Source of the DNA: Spirosoma foliorum
GTDB taxonomy: Bacteria; Bacteroidota; Bacteroidia; Cytophagales; Spirosomataceae
Assembly: GCF_014117325.1 (NCBI RefSeq)
Contig: NZ_CP059732.1
Span: forward strand, 1,922,001 to 1,986,000
Direction: 5' to 3'
DNA length: 64,000 bases
Shown: piece by piece, positions 1 through 9,076 of the stretch
Layout of the letters: the number at the start of each line of letters is the position of its first letter
Numbering within the stretch: the first letter of the stretch is position 1
Translations under genes and position numbers: made by a program
Notes under the pieces: generated by a model
Database searches by the model: none
The model's input: only the letters and a program-made list of their open reading frames with translations
What the model was told of the DNA's origin: nothing

Positions 1-702
1 GATGCCAAAGGAAACTGGATCGATATCGATCCTAAATTTGACGGTGGGCACAATGGATTTGATTATTACAACGAAAATAATGGCTGGAGTTATTTGTGGA
101 ATGTTCAGCAGGACATTAAAGGGTTGAGAGAATTACTGGGTGGAGCGGATATAATGGAGCAGAAACTCGACCAGCTTTTCCGGGAAGGCCTCGACCGTAG
201 CAAGCCAGTTTTCTGGGAAAAATGGCCAAACCAAACGGGCATGATCGGTCAGTTTGCGATGGGCAATCAGGTGACCTTCTTCATTCCCTACCTCTTCAAC
301 TACACCAACTCGCCCTGGAAAACCCAGAAATACACCCGACTCCTGCTTGACACCTGGTTCCAGGACACCATTTTCGGGGTTCCGGGGGATGAAGATGGTG
401 GTTCGATGTCCTCCTTTGTGGTCTTCTCGGCTATGGGTTTTTATCCTACCACGCCCGGCCTGCCCCGTTACAGCATCACCAGTCCGTTATTCACTAAAGT
501 GAGCATCAACCTGCCTAACGGCAAGACATTCACCCTGTTGGCTCCTAAGTCATCCCGTCGAAATAAGTACATCCAGTCAGCCACCTTAAACGGCAAGCCG
601 TTAAAATCACTCTCGTTTACCCACGATGAGCTGATGAATGGCGGTACGCTGGTGTTGGACATGGGTGAGAAAACCGATAAGAAGTGGGCGATGCAGAACT
701 GA
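1..702 (+). CDS. GH92 family alpha-1,2-mannosidase, C-terminal part (5' end outside window)
   Basis: Reading frame 1 is open from the first base to a TGA at 700-702, so this is the last ~233 residues of a longer protein. The region has the hallmark catalytic-loop motif GDEDGG (bases about 397-414) followed by SSFVVFSAMGFYP, characteristic of the (alpha/alpha)6 domain of Ca2+-dependent GH92 exo-mannosidases, and then a short beta-sandwich tail. Members are usually periplasmic or surface enzymes of about 750 residues that trim terminal alpha-mannose from N-glycan or mannan chains. The next gene begins just downstream on the same strand, so co-transcription is possible. Family assignment is strong; exact linkage specificity cannot be read from this part. 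Confidence 0.88.
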   Translation, partial: DAKGNWIDIDPKFDGGHNGFDYYNENNGWSYLWNVQQDIKGLRELLGGADIMEQKLDQLFREGLDRSKPVFWEKWPNQTGMIGQFAMGNQVTFFIPYLFNYTNSPWKTQKYTRLLLDTWFQDTIFGVPGDEDGGSMSSFVVFSAMGFYPTTPGLPRYSITSPLFTKVSINLPNGKTFTLLAPKSSRRNKYIQSATLNGKPLKSLSFTHDELMNGGTLVLDMGEKTDKKWAMQN

Positions 703-737
703 TTTTTTTAACCACCTACATTAATGCAGTCAACTCT

Positions 738-2507
738 ATGAAATGGATACAGGTTATTGATCCACTTAACAATATAGCTTTGTCCGTACTGGTCGCGGCC
801 GTGCCTATTATCTTCATTTTCTGGGCACTGATCATCAAAAAAATGAGGGGCTATCAGGCAAGTCTGATCGCTATTGTCATTGCTACAGTTATTGCCATTC
901 TGGTGTATGGAATGCCCATAAAACTAGCGGTTCTATCAATTGGGCATGGCGCTTTATACGGCCTGTTTCCAATCTGCTGGCTGGTGGTTATGTCGGTGTT
1001 TCTTTTCAACCTAACAGTCAAAAGCGGCCAGTTCGAAATTATCAAACATTTTATGGCGTCTATCACCTCCGACCGGCGATTGCAGGCGCTGTTGATTGCC
1101 TTTTCCTTTGGGTCATTTCTGGAAGGAACAGCTGGTTTTGGCGCACCGGTTGCCATTACAGCCGCTATGTTGGTAGGTTTGGGGTTTAATCCACTCTATG
1201 CATCGGGGATTTGCCTGATTGCCAATACAGCTCCCGTTGCGTTTGGCTCCATCGGCATTCCAATTACAGTAGCCTCGCAAGTATCCGGCATTCCTGAGTT
1301 GCCCATCTCACAAATGGTTGGCCGGACATTACCAATTCTATCCATCATGCTGCCGTTTTATCTGGTCATGATCATCGCGGGTTTTAAAAAAGCCAGGGAG
1401 ATATGGCCTGCGGTATTGGTATCCGGCGTTTCATTTGCCTTTCTGCAATGGTTTTCATCCAATTATTTAGGACCTTCTCTACCCGATGTAATTGCAGGTC
1501 TGGGCTCAATTGTCTGCCTGATGGTTTTCCTGCGCTTCTGGAAACCTAAAGCCGTATGGCGCTTTGCCAACGAACCTGCCCCTACGTTTGATGCCAGCAT
1601 TACCTACACAAGCGGACAAATGCTTCGAGCCTGGTCGCCGTTTATTGTACTGACTATTATGGTGATTGCCTGGGGGATGCAACCCATTAAGGATGTACTT
1701 AACTCAATTGGTATGTTCCAGTTTGAGTTTCCGGGACTTCACAATGCCATTCAGGGACAAGATGGGGCAGTTCTCTCTAAACTATTTAAAGTCAATTATT
1801 TATCAGCAGCAGGTACCGCCATACTCATTGCTGATCTTGTCGCCATTCCGCTCATTGGCCTGACCTACCGGGAGGGTGCAAAGGTTTTTGGAGCCACATT
1901 GAACCAACTAAAATTCCCCATTCTGACAATTGCCGCCGTATTAGGATTTGCCTACATTTTGAACGATTCGGGTATTACACTAACGCTTGCCGCAGTACTG
2001 GCCAATACGGGATTCATGTTTCCATTTTTCGCGCCAGTGCTCGGTTGGTTAGGGGTGTTCATTACGGGTTCTGATACGTCGGCAAATGCCCTGTTTAGTA
2101 AGCTCCAGTATGCTACCGCAACGTCCATTGGTGTCGATCCGGTGGTAACGGTAGCGGCCAACATATCGGGTGGGGTTGTGGGCAAAATGATTTCGCCACA
2201 ATCCATCGCCGTAGCCGCGGCAGCTGGTAATCTGGTAGGGCAAGAATCTGAATTATTCCGCTTTACGGTGAAGCATAGTTTCTTCATGCTACTCCTGATC
2301 TGCCTGATTGTACTGGCGCAGGCCTATTTACTAAAGTGGACAATTCCTGTGTACGAAATGCTCGGCACGACGAAAACGACTATTAGTCTGGATGCATCAC
2401 GAGGATACGTGTACCTTCTGGGATTGGCTGTTTTGTTAGTCACTCTGGCATCAACCATTGTTATGCTGGTGAAAAAGAAGCCCCAGACACCGAATCTGGT
2501 GAGCTGA
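738..2507 (+). CDS. lctP: L-lactate/glycolate permease, LctP family
   Basis: A 589-residue polytopic inner-membrane protein with about 13-14 hydrophobic segments. Family landmarks are the segment GTAGFGAPVAIT (near residue 140) and FITGSDTSANALF (near residue 440), both typical of LctP/LldP/GlcA proton symporters for lactate or glycolate. I place the start at ATG 738: the longer frame from 684 would overlap the GH92 stop and add a non-hydrophobic leader. Downstream genes for a tartronate-semialdehyde-type reductase and a glycerate kinase favour glycolate or a similar 2-hydroxy acid as substrate, but that is inferred from context only. The C-terminus carries the usual basic tail after the last helix. 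Confidence 0.85.
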   Translation: MKWIQVIDPLNNIALSVLVAAVPIIFIFWALIIKKMRGYQASLIAIVIATVIAILVYGMPIKLAVLSIGHGALYGLFPICWLVVMSVFLFNLTVKSGQFEIIKHFMASITSDRRLQALLIAFSFGSFLEGTAGFGAPVAITAAMLVGLGFNPLYASGICLIANTAPVAFGSIGIPITVASQVSGIPELPISQMVGRTLPILSIMLPFYLVMIIAGFKKAREIWPAVLVSGVSFAFLQWFSSNYLGPSLPDVIAGLGSIVCLMVFLRFWKPKAVWRFANEPAPTFDASITYTSGQMLRAWSPFIVLTIMVIAWGMQPIKDVLNSIGMFQFEFPGLHNAIQGQDGAVLSKLFKVNYLSAAGTAILIADLVAIPLIGLTYREGAKVFGATLNQLKFPILTIAAVLGFAYILNDSGITLTLAAVLANTGFMFPFFAPVLGWLGVFITGSDTSANALFSKLQYATATSIGVDPVVTVAANISGGVVGKMISPQSIAVAAAAGNLVGQESELFRFTVKHSFFMLLLICLIVLAQAYLLKWTIPVYEMLGTTKTTISLDASRGYVYLLGLAVLLVTLASTIVMLVKKKPQTPNLVS

Positions 2508-2546
2508 TTTTATACGTCTATTCCATCCTCAACTAATCTAAGCGTG

Positions 2547-4169
2547 ATGAAACGATTCATTTTCCCTAAAGAAAGTATGCTGGCAATCGTTGGGTTGCTA
2601 TGCATCACAAATTTGAATGCACAGGTCGTCCAGCGGTCCAACGTGCCTGCCCCCAATTTCGAAGTTACCGGGAGTATTTACCCCTGGGAAGTGCACGATG
2701 AGGGTATGGATCTTATTCTCGACAATATGACAAGTATAGCCGGGGTAAATTCTGTCTACCTGATTGCGGTAATGCATCAAGAGCACCGGCCCTTCAACAA
2801 TGACAAATTACCCGGAACATTTACATTTAACCATAACCCGGTTCGTCGGGAATGGGATGCCGAAGATTCCAGGGCGTATTTCCGGCCTACTATGAGTACG
2901 TATGGAAAAATTAAACCTGTGTTCTCGAAGTATAGCTGGCTGAATGAAACCGATTGGCTGAAACTGGTTCTTGATAAAGCGCATGCACGCGGCCTTCGGG
3001 CAGGGGTTGAGGTATCTCATACCTATATTCCGGTAGAGTATCTCAATCAGCATGAAGAGTTTAAACAGCGGGATATTAACAATAATCCCGTTGAGAGACC
3101 CTGCACAAACCATCCAGATGTGCGGGAATATCTTGTCGCTCTTTACGGCGATTTAGCCAAAAACTACGATGTCGATTATGTGCAGACCTGCATGTTGCTC
3201 TTCAGCCGGTCCGACGATCCGGTTAAAGGTGGTACTTGTTTCTGCGAGTCCTGCAAGCTGAAAGCTAAAGCTATGGGATTCGACATGGAAGCCGCAATTC
3301 CTGTTCTGAAAGACAACCCATACGCACAACCTCAGTTGGATAACTGGCGCAATTTCCGGAAAGCGTCTACCACAGAAATCTATAAGTTAGTGACCGACAA
3401 GCTGCATGAGGTAAATCCAAAAATTGATTTCAGGCTGAATGATCTGAATGACAGGACATCTGGACTAGCCCTTGAAGAGTTGAAAAACAACATTAATTCC
3501 GTTCATTTATCCACGCACACAGAGCAAAATGGCTATCAGAAGTCAGATCGAAAGTCCAGGATAGCCACGACCAAGTATTTCATGGGCAACTATATTCCGA
3601 TCATTCCCGGCGTTCCGACCCGCTTACTTACGACTCCTGAAATCGTAAAATCCAGCATCAAAATTTCGGTTGATGGGGGTGCCAAAGGAATCGGCATTAA
3701 ACACTATGATGGCTCACCGTATTCGTTACTACGGGCTGTCCGAAATGGCCTGAACGAAGCGGGCGTTGCTGGATTCTTACCTATAACGGGTATGGAAGTT
3801 GAAACGATGACGTTGAGCGGCTATACGGCTGATAAATTCCTGATAGAGCCATGCGTACAGACAACGACTAAAGGGACCGCAAGGTCGGCTTTTACGAACC
3901 CATCCGGTGTTTATGACATCGTGGTGTCGTATGCGGACGAAAAAGGAGGACAGGGTACTTTGGCTTTATCGGTTGCTGGTAAACAGAAGGCATCGTGGAA
4001 GCTGGCAGATGATGTCGATTGCTGGAAACGGAAAACCATTCCTAAGGTTAAAATCAATACGGGCGATGAAATTGAGATAGCGGGTGTTGCAAATGGCACT
4101 GAAACGGCCCGAGTTGACTTTATTGAATTTATCGCACAGCCCGTAGCTGGTAAGTTAAAAACGCACTAA
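2547..4169 (+). CDS. Secreted TIM-barrel glycoside-hydrolase-like protein with C-terminal sandwich module
   Basis: A 540-residue protein with an N-terminal signal peptide (hydrophobic core ending near NLNAQ). Residues ~35-410 resemble the TIM-barrel putative glycosidases that show repeated motifs such as LRAGVEVSHTYIP and a conserved Cys cluster CFCESC (about residue 230), a signature of poorly characterised glycosyl-hydrolase-like families. The last ~120 residues (DIVVSYADEKGGQGTLALSV and on) look like a carbohydrate-binding-like beta sandwich. ATG 2547 is preferred over the GTG one codon earlier. It sits 37 bp after the permease and before an isomerase-like gene. No specific substrate can be assigned; a periplasmic glycan or glycoside role is inferred from the fold and signal peptide. 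Confidence 0.6.
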   Translation: MKRFIFPKESMLAIVGLLCITNLNAQVVQRSNVPAPNFEVTGSIYPWEVHDEGMDLILDNMTSIAGVNSVYLIAVMHQEHRPFNNDKLPGTFTFNHNPVRREWDAEDSRAYFRPTMSTYGKIKPVFSKYSWLNETDWLKLVLDKAHARGLRAGVEVSHTYIPVEYLNQHEEFKQRDINNNPVERPCTNHPDVREYLVALYGDLAKNYDVDYVQTCMLLFSRSDDPVKGGTCFCESCKLKAKAMGFDMEAAIPVLKDNPYAQPQLDNWRNFRKASTTEIYKLVTDKLHEVNPKIDFRLNDLNDRTSGLALEELKNNINSVHLSTHTEQNGYQKSDRKSRIATTKYFMGNYIPIIPGVPTRLLTTPEIVKSSIKISVDGGAKGIGIKHYDGSPYSLLRAVRNGLNEAGVAGFLPITGMEVETMTLSGYTADKFLIEPCVQTTTKGTARSAFTNPSGVYDIVVSYADEKGGQGTLALSVAGKQKASWKLADDVDCWKRKTIPKVKINTGDEIEIAGVANGTETARVDFIEFIAQPVAGKLKTH

Positions 4170-4175
4170 GCTATC

Positions 4176-4237
4176 GTACCTACAGGATTTATCCCGTGTT
4201 TGATTGACGTAAAGCACGGGATGAATCCCGTGGGTAC
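4176..4237. repeat. Imperfect inverted repeat after stop codon (terminator-like)
   Basis: Arms 4176-4198 and 4215-4237 (23 nt each, three mismatches) flank a 16-nt loop. The hairpin starts seven bases after the stop of the preceding gene. It has no strong T tract, so it could be an intergenic palindromic element or an mRNA 3' end structure rather than a classic terminator. Confidence 0.6.
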
Positions 4238-4358
4238 ATTAAATATATTGCCTTGCATCATAGGTTGGTCTGGAAAGCATGGCGGATATTTCGCTATGCT
4301 TTTTTATCCTGATGAGTTAATTTCTTCCACTACGTTTGACTAATTCACAAACACCTAG

Positions 4359-5288
4359 ATGGGTAAATTATTCCTCTTATTTCCTGCGCTTACCCTTCTG
4401 CTGGTTGTCTCTGCCATTGCCCAGCCAGAAAAAAAGCAACTGGTCGTTAAAGACTATCCAGATTTGAGAGTTGGCTTCTCGACGCAGAACTTTCAGAAGG
4501 CCATGCCCATGACTGTTGAAAGCCTAACCGAATTGATGGAATATGCAGCCAAAGAAGGATACAGTTTTATCGAGCTTCGAGACGATCAGGCAATGCTTTC
4601 AGCTGCCGACTGTAAGGCATTAGCTAAAGTAGCCCAGCAGAACAAATTGGAGGTAATCTACGAAATCCAGAAAAACGTCCTTGACTCAGGCTATTTCGAC
4701 GTATTCAAAAGGGGACTAGCCAATACGCTGTTTTTTCCAAAGCCGGGTATTCTGCGTGCATTACTGTCCAAATCAGAGTTTGAAGCTGATAGCGTAAAAA
4801 AGGGGTGGACTAAAGCGGAGTTGACTCAGTTAATTAAGCTGTCGGACCGTTGTGCTGCCATGGCTAAACAGCAACATATACAGTTCATTCTTGAGAATTT
4901 GAATGAACCTTTTTTTGGGAATGGCTCTACCTATTTTGGCCTTCAGGACTTTTTTAAAGGTACCACCAATGTAGGCTTTCAGTTTGATATTGGCAATCCA
5001 TTTCGGAACTCATCAAAGGTGAAAGCTAATCCTGAAAAAGTAGCTACCTACTTAGCCACGATGAGAAATCGCTGGATTACATCTCATTTCAAAACACTGA
5101 ATTTGGGGGAGTCTCAGCCAATACTTACAGACAATCCCTTGTCGGTCAATACAGTGATTGAGCTAATGGGTAAGCAAAATATACGATACGTTACCATTGA
5201 ACTCCTCCCTGCTGCCGACAAACAACAGTGTTTCAGCAATCACGCCCGAAGTATTCAGTTTCTCAAAGACAAAGGAATTTTTAAATAA
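4359..5288 (+). CDS. Secreted xylose-isomerase-like TIM barrel (sugar phosphate isomerase/epimerase family)
   Basis: A 309-residue protein with a signal peptide (core LFPALTLLLVVSAIA, cleavage near AQP). The rest matches the AP-endonuclease-2/xylose-isomerase-like barrel: likely metal ligands are the Glu in FILENLNEP, the Asp in FQFDIGNP, the His in SHFKT and the Glu in YVTIELLP. Hydroxypyruvate isomerases and many sugar isomerases/epimerases share this architecture; family members with signal peptides are common in Bacteroidota and often unassigned. A nearby reductase and glycerate kinase make hydroxypyruvate isomerase one possibility, but export to the periplasm argues against a cytosolic step. 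Start ATG 4359 directly gives the signal peptide. Confidence 0.7.
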   Translation: MGKLFLLFPALTLLLVVSAIAQPEKKQLVVKDYPDLRVGFSTQNFQKAMPMTVESLTELMEYAAKEGYSFIELRDDQAMLSAADCKALAKVAQQNKLEVIYEIQKNVLDSGYFDVFKRGLANTLFFPKPGILRALLSKSEFEADSVKKGWTKAELTQLIKLSDRCAAMAKQQHIQFILENLNEPFFGNGSTYFGLQDFFKGTTNVGFQFDIGNPFRNSSKVKANPEKVATYLATMRNRWITSHFKTLNLGESQPILTDNPLSVNTVIELMGKQNIRYVTIELLPAADKQQCFSNHARSIQFLKDKGIFK

Positions 5289-5307
5289 ATTTCAACCAAT
5301 AAATAGC

Positions 5308-5416
5308 ACCTCACCGTCGGACCGGCAGATCTTCATGATCGGTATAAGTTAAGGATAATATTGGAAATTATAATTGATCCTGACAACCATAAAAAATGCC
5401 GATCCTCCGGTGGGGT
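5308..5416. terminator. Possible hairpin followed by T-rich run
   Basis: Segments 5308-5330 and 5396-5416 are partly complementary with several mismatches and a long intervening stretch; the second arm is followed by a T-rich run. The rest of the 149-bp gap before the next gene shows nothing else. Weak call. Confidence 0.25.
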
Positions 5417-5437
5417 TTTATTTTAAAAATTAGTTAG

Positions 5438-6331
5438 ATGACTAAAGATAAGGCAATTGGATGGATTGGGACTGGACTCATGGGGAGTCCGATGGTCAAG
5501 CACCTGTTAAATGCAGGCTACAAAGTCAATGTCCAGAACCGCACAAAAAGCAAAGCAACTGAATTGATCGAGCTGGGCTGTACATGGTTCGACACGCCTG
5601 CCGAGGTGGCTGCTAATTCCGACGTAATCGTTACGATCATTGGCTCTCCAGCCGATGTGGAGGAATGTTATTTTGGTCAGGAAGGGATAATCAATGGGAT
5701 GAAGTCTGGTGCCATTTTGATCGATATGACAACGACCAAACCAAGTCTTGCCATAAAGATTGCGGAGGTAGCAGGTATGCATGGTGCCCAATTTATAGAT
5801 GCCCCTGTTTCGGGTGGCGAAGTAGGCGCTATCAATGGCACCTTATCAATTATGATCGGGGGCGATAAAGCGGTGGCGGACTCTGTGCTTCCCTTGTTTG
5901 AGACATTTGGGAAAAATATAGTATTCCAGGGGCCTGCTGGCTCAGGACAACATACAAAAATGTGTAATCAGATTACGATTGCAGGAACTCTCATTGGCGT
6001 ATGCGAGGGCCTTTTGTATGGTTTTAAAGCTGGTCTGGATCTGAATACTTTACTGCAATCTATAAGTAAAGGAGCAGCAGGCTGCTGGAGCCTGGATATT
6101 CTAGCCCCAAAAATCGCAAAGGGTGATTATTCGCCGGGTTTTACCGTCAATAATTTTGTCAAGGATTTGGGCATCGCCCTGGAAGAAGCTGAAGCCATGC
6201 GGTTGTCTTTACCAGGACTTGCCTTAGTCAAACAACTTTATTTATCCATCCAGGCAATGGGTAAAGGCACATTGGGTAATCAGGCCTTATATCTTGTGCT
6301 TGAGAAACTATCGAATCTGAATAAAAACTGA
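5438..6331 (+). CDS. NAD(P)-dependent beta-hydroxyacid dehydrogenase (tartronate semialdehyde reductase / 3-hydroxyisobutyrate dehydrogenase family)
   Basis: A 297-residue cytosolic oxidoreductase. It starts with a Rossmann nucleotide motif GWIGTGLMGSPM, followed by the substrate-binding signature FIDAPVSGGEVGA (around residue 120) and the catalytic-Lys segment GSGQHTKMCNQ (Lys near residue 174). These define the family that includes GarR (2-hydroxy-3-oxopropionate reductase) and MmsB. The glycerate kinase gene begins 32 bp downstream on the same strand, the classic pairing for tartronate semialdehyde to D-glycerate to phosphoglycerate, so a GarR-like role is favoured. No glyoxylate carboligase is visible in the window; it may lie elsewhere. 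Sequence alone cannot separate the two substrate preferences. Confidence 0.82.
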   Translation: MTKDKAIGWIGTGLMGSPMVKHLLNAGYKVNVQNRTKSKATELIELGCTWFDTPAEVAANSDVIVTIIGSPADVEECYFGQEGIINGMKSGAILIDMTTTKPSLAIKIAEVAGMHGAQFIDAPVSGGEVGAINGTLSIMIGGDKAVADSVLPLFETFGKNIVFQGPAGSGQHTKMCNQITIAGTLIGVCEGLLYGFKAGLDLNTLLQSISKGAAGCWSLDILAPKIAKGDYSPGFTVNNFVKDLGIALEEAEAMRLSLPGLALVKQLYLSIQAMGKGTLGNQALYLVLEKLSNLNKN

Positions 6332-6363
6332 CCTGATCTTGAACTTTCCTTTAGCGTTATTGA

Positions 6364-7506
6364 ATGAAACCAATCCGTGTCCTTATTGCTCCAAATGCGT
6401 TTAAGCATAGCCTGAATGCCATAGATATTGCCAGCGCGATTCAGAAAGGATTAGAGCAAAGCCGTCTTAATTGCGTTTGTGAATGCTTTCCGGTGGGTGA
6501 TGGGGGCGATGGTACGGGCGAGTTGATGATCAAAAAATACGACGGATTAGTTGTTTCAGCAGACGTAAATGACCCGTTTGACCGGCAGATAAGCTCGTCG
6601 TTTGGGCTGGTTAATAACGGAGAAACAGCCATCATCGAAATGGCGAATGCATCGGGGCTTCAATTAGTAAAACCGGCTGAATTAGATCCACTACGAGCCA
6701 CATCATTCGGCACCGGCGAACTGATTAAACTTGCACTGGATAAAGGCGTAAAAGAAATTATTCTGGCCATTGGCGGATCGGCTACGGTAGACGGTGGAAC
6801 GGGAATTTTGCGGGCGCTTGGTATCCGCTTTTTAACAGCTGAAGGTACCGTTTTGACCACCCCTGAAAGTCTGACCGAGTTAGCGACAATTGATGTTTCA
6901 GGACTTGATCAGCGGATTCTGGCTTGTGAGCTAAATATCCTTTGCGATGTAGATAATGTGTTAATTGGTGAGCAGGGGTCGGCCGCCGTTTTCGGACCTC
7001 AAAAAGGAGCGACGTCCGGAGGAGTAAAAAAACTGGATGCCAGTATGAACAAGCTCGCCGAAATAGCCTTTAAGCAAACGGGTATTGACATGATACGGGT
7101 GAAGCACGGTGGTGCAGCTGGCGGTGTGGCTGCGGGTCTCTACACGTTTTGCAATGCAAAATTGGTGAACGGCATTGATTTTTTTCTTCAGTTCACTCGT
7201 TTCGATAAAGCACTGGATAAGGCCGATATCGTTATCACCGGCGAAGGCAGTATCGACGAGCAAACCTTACACGGCAAAGGACCATTTGGCGTAGCATTTC
7301 AGGCAAAGCACAAAAATCTACCTGTAATTGGTCTGGCGGGCAAGATTCCGTTGGAACAGAATGAGGAATTAAATCAGTATTTCAATGTCTTACTAGCTAT
7401 TGGTAATGGCCCGACAGACATCGGCACAGCCATGCAGCTTACTGAGCAAAACCTGATACGAACCGCGTGGCAACTTGGTAATTTGTTAGCAATAAAGTCT
7501 CTTTAA
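6364..7506 (+). CDS. glxK: Glycerate kinase (GarK/GlxK family)
   Basis: A 380-residue cytosolic kinase of the glycerate kinase type I family. Recognisable pieces are the N-terminal VLIAPNAFKHSLNA, the GGDGTGELM loop, AIGGSATVDGGTGILRALG (nucleotide/substrate site) and the C-terminal ITGEGSIDEQTLHGKGP. Length and motifs match full-length members that phosphorylate D-glycerate with ATP to feed lower glycolysis. It follows the reductase gene by 32 bp and probably forms an operon with it. The two steps together would convert tartronate semialdehyde (from glyoxylate or uronate breakdown) to 2-phosphoglycerate. The start ATG 6364 gives the expected N-terminus. Confidence 0.9.
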   Translation: MKPIRVLIAPNAFKHSLNAIDIASAIQKGLEQSRLNCVCECFPVGDGGDGTGELMIKKYDGLVVSADVNDPFDRQISSSFGLVNNGETAIIEMANASGLQLVKPAELDPLRATSFGTGELIKLALDKGVKEIILAIGGSATVDGGTGILRALGIRFLTAEGTVLTTPESLTELATIDVSGLDQRILACELNILCDVDNVLIGEQGSAAVFGPQKGATSGGVKKLDASMNKLAEIAFKQTGIDMIRVKHGGAAGGVAAGLYTFCNAKLVNGIDFFLQFTRFDKALDKADIVITGEGSIDEQTLHGKGPFGVAFQAKHKNLPVIGLAGKIPLEQNEELNQYFNVLLAIGNGPTDIGTAMQLTEQNLIRTAWQLGNLLAIKSL

Positions 7507-7530
7507 AAACATACATATCACGGTTTGTAG

Positions 7531-7544
7531 TCAACAATTGTTGA
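7531..7544. promoter_or_regulatory. Perfect 14-bp palindrome
   Basis: The sequence TCAACAATTGTTGA reads identically on both strands. It lies 25 bases after the glycerate kinase stop. It may be an operator-like dimer site or chance; no function is claimed. Confidence 0.25.
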
Positions 7545-7602
7545 AAACACTCAGAGTAACGAAATTTGAAATTGTTCCAGGTATCATTCATTCAACGTCT
7601 GA

Positions 7603-7670
7603 ACTTGTTCTATTCTACTGGAAATTACGTTAAGATTAATCAGAGTCGTGTCCAGTAAAATAGAGCAAGT
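7603..7670. terminator. Inverted repeat between convergent genes (bidirectional terminator candidate)
   Basis: Arms 7603-7622 and 7651-7670 (20 nt, two mismatches) with a 28-nt loop lie between the glycerate kinase on plus and the AraC-type gene on minus, which converge here. Position suits a two-way terminator or an intergenic palindromic element. The rest of this 258-bp gap holds only the small palindrome noted separately. Confidence 0.5.
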
Positions 7671-7764
7671 CCATGTTTTCGTTTACCAAAATTATAGGAC
7701 GTTTTTTTGCTAACTGGCAACTCCAGTTAGCAACATATGAAGTGGCGCTCGTTATTGATAAACG

Positions 7765-8649
7765 TCAGATAATGCTTTCCTGCTTTCGAAATGCGACGGG
7801 CGAAAGGCCATTTTTCTTCTTGAACAGTTTTGAAAAATAATATACTGATTCAAAACCGGTCTGATTGGTAATTTCGCTAATATTCAGATTCGTGTTAATG
7901 AGCAAGTCTCTGGCGCGGGATAAGCGAAGATTAAGATGATACTGATTGGGCGAGACGCCGGTTATACGCTTAAAGGCTTTTCGGAAAGCAGAATAGCCCA
8001 TTGGTAACTGACTGGCTAACTCTTCTACGTCAACCTGCGTTTCGTAGGACTCTTGCAGGATAAACTCTGCTTTCGCGATTAATCTTCCGACCGGGTCGTT
8101 ATCATAAGCTTTAAATCTAGAAATTGTATTTAATACTCCTAATATCTGCAAAGTAATCCCGGCAATTTGCTGGTGATAGCCAACACTAGCAGCCTTCACC
8201 TGATCAAATATCCGGTGTAAGAGTACCAGAATTTCTTTATTTGACTTTATGTCCACAAATGGCCTGGCCGGATTAAAGTTTAGATTCTTCATTAGTTGCT
8301 GTATATAATAGCCGTTGAAGCCTACCCAATATTCTTCCCAACCTGATTTCACATCAGGTTTGTAGCGATGCCACACACCAGGAAAAAGAAAGAAGCATTG
8401 CCCCGCACTCACTTCGGTAGGTTGCAGATTTTCTGCTTCAAATACACCCTTACCTCTGGTTATAAAGATGATGTAATAGTCGTTTAAGATTCTGCCTCTG
8501 TTCCAGGTCAGTTTATGACTGTCAGGATGAGACTCGTTAGGGTAGTTCTGGTTTGGTTCAACTTTTGAGTAACCAACTGTGGTTACATACAGGCCCCAAC
8601 TCTCTTCGGTCTTACTGACGGTTAGGTATTTGAAAAAGTTGTTCAACAT
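7765..8649 (-). CDS. AraC family transcriptional regulator of the PUL
   Basis: A 294-residue cytosolic regulator. Residues ~30-150 form a cupin-like AraC ligand-binding domain (IIFITRGKGVFEAE, PGVWHRYKP), and residues ~190-290 contain two helix-turn-helix motifs (VEELASQLPMGYSAFRKAFKR and ISEITNQTGFESVYYFSKLFKK) ending with the usual SPVAFRK. It is divergent from the SusC gene, with about 430 bp between the two starts, an arrangement typical of a local activator responding to a sugar from the PUL. The start at 8649 is ATG. The ligand cannot be read from the sequence; a mono- or oligosaccharide released from the substrate (for example rhamnose) is inferred from the adjacent rhamnosidase. Confidence 0.85.
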   Translation of the reverse strand: MLNNFFKYLTVSKTEESWGLYVTTVGYSKVEPNQNYPNESHPDSHKLTWNRGRILNDYYIIFITRGKGVFEAENLQPTEVSAGQCFFLFPGVWHRYKPDVKSGWEEYWVGFNGYYIQQLMKNLNFNPARPFVDIKSNKEILVLLHRIFDQVKAASVGYHQQIAGITLQILGVLNTISRFKAYDNDPVGRLIAKAEFILQESYETQVDVEELASQLPMGYSAFRKAFKRITGVSPNQYHLNLRLSRARDLLINTNLNISEITNQTGFESVYYFSKLFKKKNGLSPVAFRKQESII

Positions 8650-8966
8650 GGCCTTCGTCTGGCGGTAAAGTCCTGTGGAATAAAAATCGCTTACAGGATA
8701 GTAAATATCAAAAAGTACAAACTATGTAAAAATCTCCTCTTGTTTATAATCTGACGGATAATGCGTATTGAAGTAGTCAGAGTGTTTTTGCACATAGAAG
8801 TTGACGTATCTGGATTGGTATAAAATGATAGCCAGGAGAAACCCCCGTCAAAGCCATTACAGTTTTGACTTTCTGATTCAATGCATTGACCGCTTGGCGT
8901 AAATCTGGCTTATTTCTTCATCTGAGCCAGGCGCGAATTGTTAAGATTCAACATTGTTTTGTACTT

Positions 8967-8997
8967 TTTGACAAAAAAATAGATTATTTATAGGTTG
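8967..8997 (+). promoter_or_regulatory. Bacteroidota-type promoter candidate for the susC operon
   Basis: TTTG at 8967-8970, a 20-nt spacer, then TAGGTTG at 8991-8997, close to the Bacteroidota primary-sigma consensus TTTG-N19/20-TAnnTTTG with one T missing. It lies about 80 bp upstream of the susC start in the divergent region 8650-9076, which holds no gene; the AraC regulator may bind in the upstream part. Confidence 0.45.
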
Positions 8998-9076
8998 TCC
9001 ATATTGGCAAAATGTAATTTCGGATCAGAAAATTACTGAAACAGTTCTTCGTTTTTTGACCTTAAACCTTAGCCTT

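Noticed and set aside
1666..1863. Short plus-strand frame inside the permease gene
   Set aside because: It lies in another frame of a well-supported gene and has no recognisable features.
5308..5416. Riboswitch before the reductase gene
   Set aside because: Only a weak imperfect hairpin with a long middle part; no known riboswitch core recognised.
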